A stretch of 23,923 bases of DNA from Bacillota bacterium (lineage in GTDB: Bacteria; Bacillota; Clostridia; Christensenellales; Aristaeellaceae), in assembly GCA_023459275.1 (NCBI GenBank), contig JAEWVC010000063.1:1-23923 (forward strand), written 5' to 3'. Positions 14,673-22,232 of this stretch are shown here, in pieces (positions within the stretch are counted from its first letter, which is position 1; each line of letters opens with the position of its first letter). The notes under the pieces are model-generated. The model saw nothing but the letters and a program-made list of their open reading frames with translations. It was not told where the DNA came from and did no database searches. The position numbers were made by a program, and so were the translations under genes.

Positions 14673-15137
14673 ATGCCCAAATCCAATGCCGCGAACAACG
14701 GACTGACTGACAGCATTGCCCAAAATCTTTTTGCCGCGCTTCCTATTTTTCGCAAGCGTCTTTTGCATATGGATGTGATCCAGCGGGAGTACAATATCCC
14801 TTTATCCCACGTTCAAGTGCTGGCTATGCTCAATGATAACGGTTCTATGTCCGTAAGCGAAATCTCCCGCCGCCTTGGCATCGCCAAGCCGAATATCACG
14901 CCGCTGGTGGACAGGTTGACGGAATCGCATTTAGCCGACCGCCAGCGTGACCCCGGCGACCGCCGCGTGGTGAATATCGTCATCCGCCCGGAGGGTGTGG
15001 AAAAGCTGAGCGCAATCCGCGGAACGATACTTGGCCAGGTGACCCATTGGGCTGAAAACCTCTCCACCGCAGACCTGAAGGAATTGAACAAAAGCCTTGC
15101 CTCCATCACCCGCATCCTTGGGTCCATCAACCGGTAA
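14673..15137 (+). CDS. MarR-family transcriptional regulator
   Basis: A 154-residue winged-helix DNA-binding protein. The recognition region MSVSEISRRLGIAKPNITPLVDRLTESHLADRQRDPGDRRVVNIVI is typical: a helix-turn-helix followed by the wing with the DPGDRR motif (about residues 67-112). The flanking N- and C-terminal helices would form the dimer interface. Length is normal. A strong GGGGAGG ribosome binding site precedes the ATG. The palindromes at 14592-14610 and 14639-14658 suggest autoregulation. Neighbours that it could control are the divergent MotA/MotB-like operon and the secreted BIG2 protein downstream. The ligand is unknown. Confidence 0.93.
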   Translation: MPKSNAANNGLTDSIAQNLFAALPIFRKRLLHMDVIQREYNIPLSHVQVLAMLNDNGSMSVSEISRRLGIAKPNITPLVDRLTESHLADRQRDPGDRRVVNIVIRPEGVEKLSAIRGTILGQVTHWAENLSTADLKELNKSLASITRILGSINR

Positions 15138-15257
15138 CCCGGCAGTTTTTCAACGACATCCAATGCGATGCATCAATTTCTGATCCTGGTACGTTTCTTA
15201 CAATGATTGGAATGTTCTGGTATTTTGATATCCCATATGTTAGGAGGTTTGCACCCC

Positions 15258-17606
15258 ATGAAGCGCAGATTGACCGTGTCCCTCTTGCTCTTTGCGGCCT
15301 TGGCCGCGCTATGCCTTACGGCTCTGGCGCAGGAAAGCGAGCTTGCCATCACCTCCATCTCCGGTTATGAGGACGGCTTTGTAGTGGCTGTCTCCGGCCT
15401 TGACCGTGGCGAGCCTGACGGCATCCCAAGCAGCCTTGCTCTTCTCTATGCCCCAAAGCCCGCGGGTGATGCGGAAGCAACCAACCTGACAGGGATGGAA
15501 GGCTTTATGCGAGTCCCCGTACAGCTCCCGCTGCAAAACCAGGAGGGCTTCGCGGTTCAGGGGCTTTCGTTGTCTCCTGGCAGCGTTTATGCCATTCAGT
15601 TGGAGGCCGCCTACGGAAGCGATCCCACGTTGATCCCATCGGGTGTGGTTCTGGCGGAAGCGGTCCAGGGATTGATCCCCACAGCGCCGGAAAGCATCGC
15701 CTTTACCCATAAGGCGGAGGCGGTTTTCGAGGGGCAAACGCTGTCGCTTCCCATGGGCATTACGCCTTTAAGCTCTGGAAAAGCGTATTTGACTTTTTCC
15801 AGCAGCAACAAAAAGGTGGCCACAGTGGATGAAAAGGGTGTGGTGACAGGCGTCCTGAAGGGCAAGGCCACCATCACCGCCAGCGGCGTGAACACGGCGG
15901 GCAAAACCATCAAGGCCACCGTCACCGTTACAGTGAACCGCGCTGTTACGAGCATAGCGCTGAACAAAACGGAAACGCTGCTGGCTGTTGGCAAACGTTT
16001 TCTGCTGAAAGCTGCTTTGGCCCCGGCAAGCGCCAGCAGCCGCGCTGTAACCTATGCTTCCGATAATGAGGCCATCGCCACCGTGGACAAAAACGGTTAC
16101 GTGAAGGGCATCTCCGCCGGCGAATGCACGATCACCGCCGCCAGCCAAAGCAACCCGGAGGTAACCGCCGCCTGCAAGGTCACCGTAATCATCCCCGTTT
16201 CTAAAATAAAGCTGGATGCGGGTGAGCGCAAGGTATATGTCGGACAGACCCTGCCAGTGACCATTACCTTCACTCCCGAAAATGCCTCTATCCAGTCCGC
16301 AGCCTTCAAGAGCGGCGCAACAAAATACCTGACAGTGGATGGGAATGGCATCGTCACGGGCGTGGCGAAGGGTTCCGCCACCGTCACCGCCACGGCCACC
16401 GACGGCAGCGGCGCGAAGGCTGCGATCAAAATCACCGTGCTGCAGCAGCCTACGGCCATTGCCTTCAAAAACCCGCCCGCCATCGTCTACGTGGGCACGG
16501 ACCAGAAGCTTACCGCCGTCGTATCCCCCAGCAACACCAACGACAAATCCCTTCTTTGGTCATCGGGTGACGAATCCATTGCCACCGTTAACAAAAACGG
16601 TGTCGTTACGCCCTTGTATCCCGGGCAGGTAACCATCACAGCAACAGCCGCGGATTTCCCGGGGGTCAGCGCCAGCTGCACGCTGACCGTAAACCAGCCG
16701 GTAGAGGAAATCGTGCTCAGCGAAACGAAGCTGAACATCCTTGTGAACACCACTGCCCAATTGACCTATGAAATCCTGCCCGACTACACCACCGACAAGA
16801 GCGTCGTCTGGCTCAGCAGCAAGCCTTCTGTTGCGTCCGTGGATGAAAACGGACTGGTTACCGCCCACAAGCGCGGCACGGCAGCCATCACCGTCTCCAG
16901 CATGGATGGCAGCAAAAAAGCGGCTAAGGCCACCGTCAATGTGATCCAGCCTCTGTACGGCATGGCGCTGGAAAAGACGGAATTCCGGGTAGGCCGGGGA
17001 AATACCGCTTCCCTGACCGCGGTGCTTGATCCCAAGGATGCTTCCAATACCAAGGTCACCTGGAGTTCCAGCGATTCCAACATTGCAAGGGTTTCCGGGT
17101 CCAGCATCACCGCCAAGGTAACCGGGATCGCGTGGGGCGACGCTGTGATCACCGCTGTAACAGATGAGGGCGGCTACACCGACAACGCCACTGTGCATGT
17201 AGGAGATTACGACAAGGCGCTGGATATCGTGGCCCTGGTTCTGGTTCCCCAGCCGGGCGGCGGCTACAAACCCTTCTTCCAGATCCGGAACTTGAGCAAC
17301 ATGGAGATCACTCACGTTAACCTCATGATCAAAGGATACGGCTTGGATGGCTTTTCCCTGTACATGGGCAGCGGCCATCCCTACGTCTACGGCGAATATG
17401 CCGGTACGCTTTCTCCCGGGCAGTTCAGCGAGGACTCCGGTTTCTACTATGAGATTCCTGGAAATTACGACGGCATTGAGCGGGTTGAGGTAGCCATCAG
17501 AAGCTATACCACCTCCGATGGTGTGGAATGGGATGTGTTCCTTACCGACAGCAGCTGGTGGGCATACTCCACGCCGGCGTATATCGCCAATCATCCGGAA
17601 GAATAG
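15258..17606 (+). CDS. Secreted protein with six BIG2 (bacterial Ig-like) domains
   Basis: A 782-residue exported protein. A signal peptide (MKRRLTVSLLLFAALAALCLTALA, cut near residue 24-25) is followed by a unique N-terminal region (25 to about 143). Six tandem BIG2 domains start at about 144, 226, 311, 395, 478 and 563; each ends in a strand such as ATVTVTV or ACKVTVI and carries the IATVDxNGxVTGxxxGxATIT core. A C-terminal domain (about 650-782) rich in aromatic residues contains FFQIRNLSNMEITHV and ends HPEE; I do not assign its family with confidence. No LPXTG, S-layer-homology or cell-wall repeat is visible, so it is either released or held by the C-terminal domain. The start at 15258 is set by TAGGAGGT at 15241-15248. 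An adhesion or surface-matrix role is the usual guess for this architecture. Confidence 0.88.
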   Translation: MKRRLTVSLLLFAALAALCLTALAQESELAITSISGYEDGFVVAVSGLDRGEPDGIPSSLALLYAPKPAGDAEATNLTGMEGFMRVPVQLPLQNQEGFAVQGLSLSPGSVYAIQLEAAYGSDPTLIPSGVVLAEAVQGLIPTAPESIAFTHKAEAVFEGQTLSLPMGITPLSSGKAYLTFSSSNKKVATVDEKGVVTGVLKGKATITASGVNTAGKTIKATVTVTVNRAVTSIALNKTETLLAVGKRFLLKAALAPASASSRAVTYASDNEAIATVDKNGYVKGISAGECTITAASQSNPEVTAACKVTVIIPVSKIKLDAGERKVYVGQTLPVTITFTPENASIQSAAFKSGATKYLTVDGNGIVTGVAKGSATVTATATDGSGAKAAIKITVLQQPTAIAFKNPPAIVYVGTDQKLTAVVSPSNTNDKSLLWSSGDESIATVNKNGVVTPLYPGQVTITATAADFPGVSASCTLTVNQPVEEIVLSETKLNILVNTTAQLTYEILPDYTTDKSVVWLSSKPSVASVDENGLVTAHKRGTAAITVSSMDGSKKAAKATVNVIQPLYGMALEKTEFRVGRGNTASLTAVLDPKDASNTKVTWSSSDSNIARVSGSSITAKVTGIAWGDAVITAVTDEGGYTDNATVHVGDYDKALDIVALVLVPQPGGGYKPFFQIRNLSNMEITHVNLMIKGYGLDGFSLYMGSGHPYVYGEYAGTLSPGQFSEDSGFYYEIPGNYDGIERVEVAIRSYTTSDGVEWDVFLTDSSWWAYSTPAYIANHPEE

Positions 17607-17794
17607 ACCCTCAGCCACCAAGCTTACCTCCTTACGATCCGCTTTGCCGGCAAGGGCAAAGTGTGTTTTCCGGTCCACGATGGTTACAATTTTGAAGGTG
17701 TTCAGTCTGCCGGCCAGGGTACCGGCTTCCCAATGGCCAATCCGCGAGCGGTCTTCTGTTTCTTCTTAACCCACGGTTAACGGTTATGTGCATA
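17607..17794. other. Intergenic region after the BIG2 gene
   Basis: No convincing gene is seen. It contains a small palindrome, TTAACC (17766-17771), CAC, GGTTAA (17775-17780), just before the larger palindrome at 17795. No clear terminator for the BIG2 gene can be found here. Short open frames lack ribosome binding sites and family similarity. Confidence 0.4.
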
Positions 17795-17867
17795 GTGACC
17801 CATGGGGTGCCGCCTCCTTTATGGTTGTCTCGCAACTACCATATAAGGGCGCCTCTCCCTGGGTCAC
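17795..17867. repeat. 73-nt imperfect palindrome
   Basis: The outer arms GTGACCCA (17795-17802) and TGGGTCAC (17860-17867) pair perfectly. Inner segments also pair, with CCTTTATGGT opposite ACCATATAAGG (one bulge), around a tip near GTCTCGC. The + strand continues into TTCCCTTTTTTGCC, so on that strand it could work as a terminator; it might also be a small repeat element or structured RNA. It does not match any riboswitch that I can recognise. Confidence 0.6.
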
Positions 17868-17972
17868 TTCCCTTTTTTGCCGTTCATCCGGTTGTTGCAC
17901 TTGCGGTGTACATTCGCCACAAAAAGCCCTCTTCCCGAATATTATCATAACCATTCCCGCCTTGTGCCCAGA

Positions 17973-18001
17973 TTGCGCAAAATTCCTGTATGTGATATGA
18001 T
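17973..18001 (+). promoter_or_regulatory. Predicted sigma-A promoter of the RseC-family gene
   Basis: TTGCGC (17973-17978), 17 nt, TATGAT (17996-18001), with TGA before the -10 giving an extended -10 (TGATATGAT). The start codon lies 27 or 51 nt downstream, depending on which start is used. Confidence 0.6.
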
Positions 18002-18052
18002 GATCCCGGGTATGCTGTATAGGACGGCATGCCGGGAAGAAGGCAAATAAAA

Positions 18053-18451
18053 GTGGAACAAACCGGCGAAGTCATTGAAGTAAATAAGGGTACGCTGACC
18101 ATCAGGTTCGACCGGCCGGAGGCGTGCCAGCACTGCAACGCGTGCAACGGTGAAAAGCATCAGGCATTGATAGAAATCCCCGGGCAGGCGGAGGTGGGGG
18201 ACCGCGTTACGGTGAGCATGCCGGAGGGGCAGGTGGCCAAGGCGTCGCTGATGGCGTACGCCATCCCCTTGGCGGGGCTGGTGCTGGGCCTTTTTCTTGG
18301 CTGGGCGCTGGGGGGCGAGATCCCCGCGCTCCTGGGGGCCGCCGTTGGCTTGGGCCTCAGCCTTGTAGTGCTCAGGCTGAACGAAAAAAGGCTGCGCAGG
18401 GATGCAAATTGGACGCCCCAGCTTACATCCGTGGAAAAGCGGGGAAAGTAG
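18053..18451 (+). CDS. rseC: SoxR-reducing system protein RseC family
   Basis: A 132-residue small membrane protein. The N-terminal soluble part begins EQTGEVIEVNKGTLTIRF and carries the RseC cysteine cluster ACQHCNAC; two membrane helices follow (LMAYAIPLAGLVLGLFLGWAL and EIPALLGAAVGLGLSLVVL) and then a basic tail. RseC/MucC proteins are linked to Rnf or to redox control of SoxR or the cell-envelope stress response, but the exact role in Gram-positives is not settled. The GTG at 18053 gives the usual family beginning and has AGAAGG upstream; an ATG at 18029 in the same frame would add MPGRRQIK and cannot be excluded. No rnf genes are in the window. Confidence 0.82.
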   Translation: MEQTGEVIEVNKGTLTIRFDRPEACQHCNACNGEKHQALIEIPGQAEVGDRVTVSMPEGQVAKASLMAYAIPLAGLVLGLFLGWALGGEIPALLGAAVGLGLSLVVLRLNEKRLRRDANWTPQLTSVEKRGK

Positions 18452-18564
18452 CATGTTCCGAGCCGCTTTTTGGTGCGCGGTATCGCCCGCTCCTGCATTT
18501 TGCAGCCCAAAACAGGGACAAACAGGGAAATATTGCGATTCGTCCAAAAAAATGATCGAAATTT

Positions 18565-18585
18565 CGCTGGACGCAGCGCCTTTTT
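18565..18585 (+). terminator. Weak hairpin with T-tract after rseC
   Basis: CGCTG (18565-18569), loop GACG, CAGCG (18574-18578), then CC and TTTTT. The stem is only 5 bp, so it is a modest candidate. It lies 15 nt before the -35 region of the RNase J promoter. Confidence 0.4.
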
Positions 18586-18599
18586 CAACGGATTATCAC

Positions 18600-18628
18600 T
18601 GGTAAGCGGAAATGAATTGTGATATAAT
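18600..18628 (+). promoter_or_regulatory. Predicted extended -10 promoter for the RNase J gene
   Basis: A consensus TATAAT (18623-18628) with TGA before it forms an extended -10. The -35 at 17 nt (TGGTAA, 18600-18605) is poor, which is common for extended -10 promoters. Confidence 0.6.
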
Positions 18629-18634
18629 GAACTG

Positions 18635-18886
18635 AATGCATGGGAGCCGTTGGCTGCCCCTTGGGGCGGTCGGTATGTGTGGATGATACGGAGCGTTCGC
18701 TGCCCTTGCCGCCGTCATGCGGAAGGGGTTGGAACATCTCCGTTATATAGAACATAGGAAAACGGTAAATAGGGGTCCGGCAAAAATGGGCCGCCGTGCA
18801 GCGTTGCCGGCGATGCGTTTTTGCGTACTTTTCCCAATTCAAAAGTTAGAATGAAGTATTTTGGAAACCAGGAAAGGAGGTTTCTT
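18635..18886 (+). promoter_or_regulatory. Long structured leader of the RNase J mRNA
   Basis: About 250 nt lie between the predicted transcription start and the GTG start at 18887, with no gene. Potential stems are AGCC/GGCT (18645-18655), GCCCC/GGGGC (18656-18667), and CCGGCAA (18777-18783) with TTGCCGG (18804-18810). The last is followed after a few bases by GCGTTTTTG and could act as an attenuator. The ribosome binding site AAAGGAGGT (18873-18881) is nearly perfect and lies outside these stems. Confidence 0.5.
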
Positions 18887-20548
18887 GTGGTATCAAAAAG
18901 CAGACTGCGGATCATACCGCTGGGCGGCGTGGATGGCATTGGCAAAAACATCACCGCCTTTGAGTATGAGGATGATATCATTGTTGTGGACTGTGGGTCC
19001 ATGTTTCCCAAAGAAGACATGCTGGGGATTGATTTGGTGATCCCCGACGTGAGTTACCTTGTAGGGAAAAAAGAATCTGTGCGGGGGTTTGTGATCACCC
19101 ATGGGCACGAGGACCATATCGGCGCTGTGCCATATGTCCTAAAGCAGGTGCCGGCTCCCCTGTACGGTACGCGCCTGACCATGGCGCTGGTAGAAATGAA
19201 GCTCAAGGAGCACCGGGTGCCCAATGTGCAGCTCAACGTGGTGCAGCCCAGGGACGTGATCCAGCTGGGCAAGTTTTCGGTGCGTTTCATCAAGGTGAGC
19301 CACTCCATCGCCGGGGCGACGGCGCTGGCCATCACCTGCCCGGCAGGCACGGTGGTTGTGTCCGGCGACTTCAAGATCGATTATACCCCCATTGACGGGG
19401 AGGTGACCGATCTGCCCTCCTTCGCCGAGATCGGCGACAGGGGCGTGCTGGCCTTCATGTGCGAGTCCACCAACGTGGAGCGGCCGGGCTACACCATGTC
19501 CGAGCGCAAGATCGGCGAAACGTTTTTCCGGCTGTTTGAAAAGGCCCAGGGGCGCATCCTGGTGGCGATGTTCGCCAGCAACATCCACCGCATCCAGATG
19601 ATGATCGACAATGCCGTGCGCTTCGGGCGCAAGGTGTGTTTCATCGGCCGGAGCATGATCAGCGTGACCCGGGTGGCCATGCAGATTGGCGAAATGTCCA
19701 TTCCGGAGGGGTATCTGGTGGAGATGGACGACGTGGACACCGTTCCCGACGACCAGCTTCTTATTGTCACCACCGGCAGCCAGGGCGAGGCGATGAGCGG
19801 CCTGACGCGCATGGCCTTCAACGAGCACCGCAAATTGCAGATCCGGCCCACCGACATGGTGATCATCTCCGCTACGCCCATCCCCGGCAACGAAAAAAAC
19901 GTGGCAAGGGTCATCAACCAGCTCTACCGCTGCGGGGCGGAGGTCATCTATTCCGCTTTGGAGGCGGTGCACGTTTCCGGCCATGCCTGCCAGGAGGAAT
20001 TGAAGCTTCTGCACGTATTGGTGCGGCCCAAGTATTTCATCCCCATCCACGGCGAGTACCGCATGCTCTGGCAGCACGCGGAGCTGGCCGAATCCCTGGG
20101 TATGAGCCGCAAAAACATTGTGATCCCGGAGATGGGCCAGGTGATTGAGATGAACGAAAGCAGCCTGGCCATCGCTGAGACGGTGCCTACCGGCGGCGTG
20201 CTGGTGGACGGCCTTGGCATCGGCGACGTGGGCAACGTCGTGCTTCGGGACCGCAAGCATCTAAGCCAGGACGGGCTGATCATCATCGTCATGGCCATCG
20301 ACCGCGACCGGGGCGCTTTGGTGTCCGGCCCGGATATCATCAGCCGGGGCTTTGTGTACGTCCGGGAGAACGAGGACATCATTGAGACCACCCGCGACCT
20401 GGTTAGGAGCATCATCACCTCCTACGGCAAGATCGAGGGCAGCGACTGGCTCCCCATGAAGAACCGCATCAAGGATGAGCTGCACCGCTATATCTATGAA
20501 AAGATCAAGCGCAACCCCATGGTGCTGCCCATCATTGTGGAGATCTGA
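18887..20548 (+). CDS. rnj: Ribonuclease J
   Basis: A 553-residue metallo-beta-lactamase/beta-CASP nuclease for mRNA decay and rRNA maturation, with 5'-to-3' exo- and endonuclease activity in its family. The zinc motif THGHEDHIGA (H72, H74, D76, H77) is intact. It is followed by SHSIAGATAL, the beta-CASP region with CESTNVERPGYTMSE and IATGSQGE-like TTGSQGEAMSGLTRMA, and the RNase J C-terminal part. Length matches Bacillus RNase J1 (555). The GTG at 18887 is chosen because AAAGGAGGT lies 5 nt upstream, and because the product then starts VVSKSRLRIIPLGGVDGIGKN as in other family members. A YlbF-family gene follows after a 119-nt gap. Whether this is J1 or J2 cannot be decided, since only one copy is visible. 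Confidence 0.95.
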   Translation: MVSKSRLRIIPLGGVDGIGKNITAFEYEDDIIVVDCGSMFPKEDMLGIDLVIPDVSYLVGKKESVRGFVITHGHEDHIGAVPYVLKQVPAPLYGTRLTMALVEMKLKEHRVPNVQLNVVQPRDVIQLGKFSVRFIKVSHSIAGATALAITCPAGTVVVSGDFKIDYTPIDGEVTDLPSFAEIGDRGVLAFMCESTNVERPGYTMSERKIGETFFRLFEKAQGRILVAMFASNIHRIQMMIDNAVRFGRKVCFIGRSMISVTRVAMQIGEMSIPEGYLVEMDDVDTVPDDQLLIVTTGSQGEAMSGLTRMAFNEHRKLQIRPTDMVIISATPIPGNEKNVARVINQLYRCGAEVIYSALEAVHVSGHACQEELKLLHVLVRPKYFIPIHGEYRMLWQHAELAESLGMSRKNIVIPEMGQVIEMNESSLAIAETVPTGGVLVDGLGIGDVGNVVLRDRKHLSQDGLIIIVMAIDRDRGALVSGPDIISRGFVYVRENEDIIETTRDLVRSIITSYGKIEGSDWLPMKNRIKDELHRYIYEKIKRNPMVLPIIVEI

Positions 20549-20575
20549 CAGTTTTTCAAAAAGTCCTTTGTGCGG

Positions 20576-20600
20576 CCCCAACCCACTGTCTGGGCTGGGG
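20576..20600 (+). terminator. Hairpin after the RNase J gene
   Basis: CCCCAACCCA (20576-20585) pairs with TGGGCTGGGG (20591-20600) apart from one A-C mismatch, around a 5-nt loop. The following TCAAATCCTTTT is a loose T-rich stretch. A weak terminator, or a pause and processing site before ylbF. Confidence 0.45.
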
Positions 20601-20667
20601 TCAAATCCTTTTATACGGGTGCAATCTTTCACGCATCCTGTCCGTTGTATCAGGGAGGGGAAAGCCC

Positions 20668-21015
20668 ATGCAATACGCAAAGGCTGAGGCGCTGGCCCGG
20701 GAGATCCGGGAGAGCGAGGAATATCAAACCTTCGCAAGGCTGAAGGAAACCGTTTTGGCGGATGAAACCAACAAAACGCTTTTGAAGGAATACAAGAAGA
20801 TGCAGACGCGGCTTCAAATGGCCGTCGTTGCGGGCTCGGGCGGTCAGGAGGAGGAAATACAGCGCTTTTCCCGGCTTTCGGCGCTGTTGCTTGCCAACCA
20901 GGAGGTGGCTGCCTATCTGCTGGCGGAGATGCGGCTTCAGCAGATGCTGGGCGATATCTTCAAGATCCTGACGGATGCCTCCGGGCTGGATTTTCCTGTG
21001 CCGGGCCTTGAGTAG
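20668..21015 (+). CDS. YlbF/YmcA-family protein
   Basis: A 115-residue, mostly helical small cytoplasmic protein. The N-terminal KAEALAREIRESEEYQTFARLKETVLAD and the middle LLKEYKKMQTRLQMA are typical of the Com_YlbF fold, and the C-terminal LLAEMRLQQMLGDIFKIL fits too. In Bacillus, YlbF, YmcA and YaaT form the Y-complex, which specifies RNase Y cleavage and affects sporulation and competence. Its position after RNase J therefore places two RNA-decay functions together. GGGAGGGG precedes the ATG. Which of the YlbF, YmcA or YheA types it is cannot be said from the sequence. Confidence 0.88.
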   Translation: MQYAKAEALAREIRESEEYQTFARLKETVLADETNKTLLKEYKKMQTRLQMAVVAGSGGQEEEIQRFSRLSALLLANQEVAAYLLAEMRLQQMLGDIFKILTDASGLDFPVPGLE

Positions 21016-21038
21016 GCAATTGGAAGGAGGCGCGACTT

Positions 21039-22232
21039 GTGAAAAAGCGCGTGCCTAAAAAAGATTACACCCACCAGTCGCTTCGGGACGAACGGGAATA
21101 CGGCCTGTACTGGTACAGCGGCCTGTGGCATCTTATGCGGCCGCTGCTTGTCATTGTGGGATCCATGATCGTGGTGGTGGGCCTGATCGTTACGGGTTGG
21201 AATTGGGTCTATGGCCATTTTCTCGCGCCAATGGACACGGGCAGTACCGAGGCTGTCACCTTTGTGGTGGAGAGCGGCAACAGCCTGACCCGGGTAGCCA
21301 ACAACCTGGAAAGTCAAAAGCTGGTGCGCAACAGCACCATTTTCAAATATTACTGCGATTTTATCGGCCTTGGCCAAAAGATACAGGCCGGGGAATACCA
21401 GCTTACCCGCGCCATGACCATGGATCAGATCGCCAACCAGCTTACCACGGGCGATGGCAAGCCTATCACCGCCACCATCACCGTCATTCCCGGCTGGACC
21501 GTGGAGGATATTGCCAATAAGCTGTTTACGGACGGCGTCATCAAGGACAAGGAGGACTTTTTGGCCCTTTGCCGCACCGGCGAGAGCTTCAGCGACTATT
21601 ACTACATCAGCGATGTATTGGCGACCCCTAACGTGGGCAGGCGCAAATATGTGCTGGAGGGGTATCTTTCCCCCAACACTTACGAAGTGTATACCGACGC
21701 TTCCAACACGGACATCATCAAGAAGCTGTTGTCCCAAACGGAGGTGGCCTTCCCAGCCGCCTCCCACGAGCGGGCGGAGCAGCTTAACATGACCATGGAC
21801 CAGGTGTTGACCATGGCCTCCATGATCGAGAAGGAGGCCAAGGAGGCCGACTTCGCGAAGGTATCCGCCGTGTTCCACAACCGCCTGCAGCAAAACATGA
21901 AACTGGGCAGCGACGTGACCATCCACTACATCACCGGCGTCCGCCGCATGGCGCTGAGCAGCGACGACCTGAACATCAACTCCCCCTATAACACCTACAA
22001 GTATTCCGGGCTGCCCTTGGGGCCCATCTGCAGCCCGTCCCCCGCGGCCATCCTGGCGGCGCTGTATCCTGACGAGACTTTCGTGGCTGAAAAGTACCTG
22101 TATTTCTGCAGCAAGGACCCCAATACGGGGGAACTGCACTTCTCCAAGACCCTGGAGGAGCACAACCAGGCGGTGGAAATCTACGCGCCCTTGTGGAAGG
22201 CCTTTGACGAAAGCCGGGGGCTGACGCAGTGA
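21039..22232 (+). CDS. mltG: Endolytic peptidoglycan transglycosylase MltG
   Basis: A 397-residue membrane-anchored lytic transglycosylase that cuts nascent glycan strands and sets their length. A short basic cytoplasmic N-terminus is followed by a transmembrane helix (about residues 34-54), a LysM-like subdomain (VTFVVESGNSLTRVANNLES) and the YceG/MltG catalytic domain. Family motifs are LEGYLSPNTYEV, the catalytic glutamate E264 in MASMIEKEAK, and the NSPYNTYKYSGLPLGPICSPS active-site stretch. The start is GTG, with AAGGAGG at 21024-21030. The stop overlaps the next start by 4 nt. mltG next to a U32 gene is also the Bacillus yrrL-yrrO order, although the methyltransferase gene yrrM (trmR) is missing here. 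Confidence 0.95.
   Translation: MKKRVPKKDYTHQSLRDEREYGLYWYSGLWHLMRPLLVIVGSMIVVVGLIVTGWNWVYGHFLAPMDTGSTEAVTFVVESGNSLTRVANNLESQKLVRNSTIFKYYCDFIGLGQKIQAGEYQLTRAMTMDQIANQLTTGDGKPITATITVIPGWTVEDIANKLFTDGVIKDKEDFLALCRTGESFSDYYYISDVLATPNVGRRKYVLEGYLSPNTYEVYTDASNTDIIKKLLSQTEVAFPAASHERAEQLNMTMDQVLTMASMIEKEAKEADFAKVSAVFHNRLQQNMKLGSDVTIHYITGVRRMALSSDDLNINSPYNTYKYSGLPLGPICSPSPAAILAALYPDETFVAEKYLYFCSKDPNTGELHFSKTLEEHNQAVEIYAPLWKAFDESRGLTQ

Noticed and set aside
17795..17867. Riboswitch or T-box
   Set aside because: The fold is one long hairpin without the conserved cores of the riboswitch or T-box classes I know.
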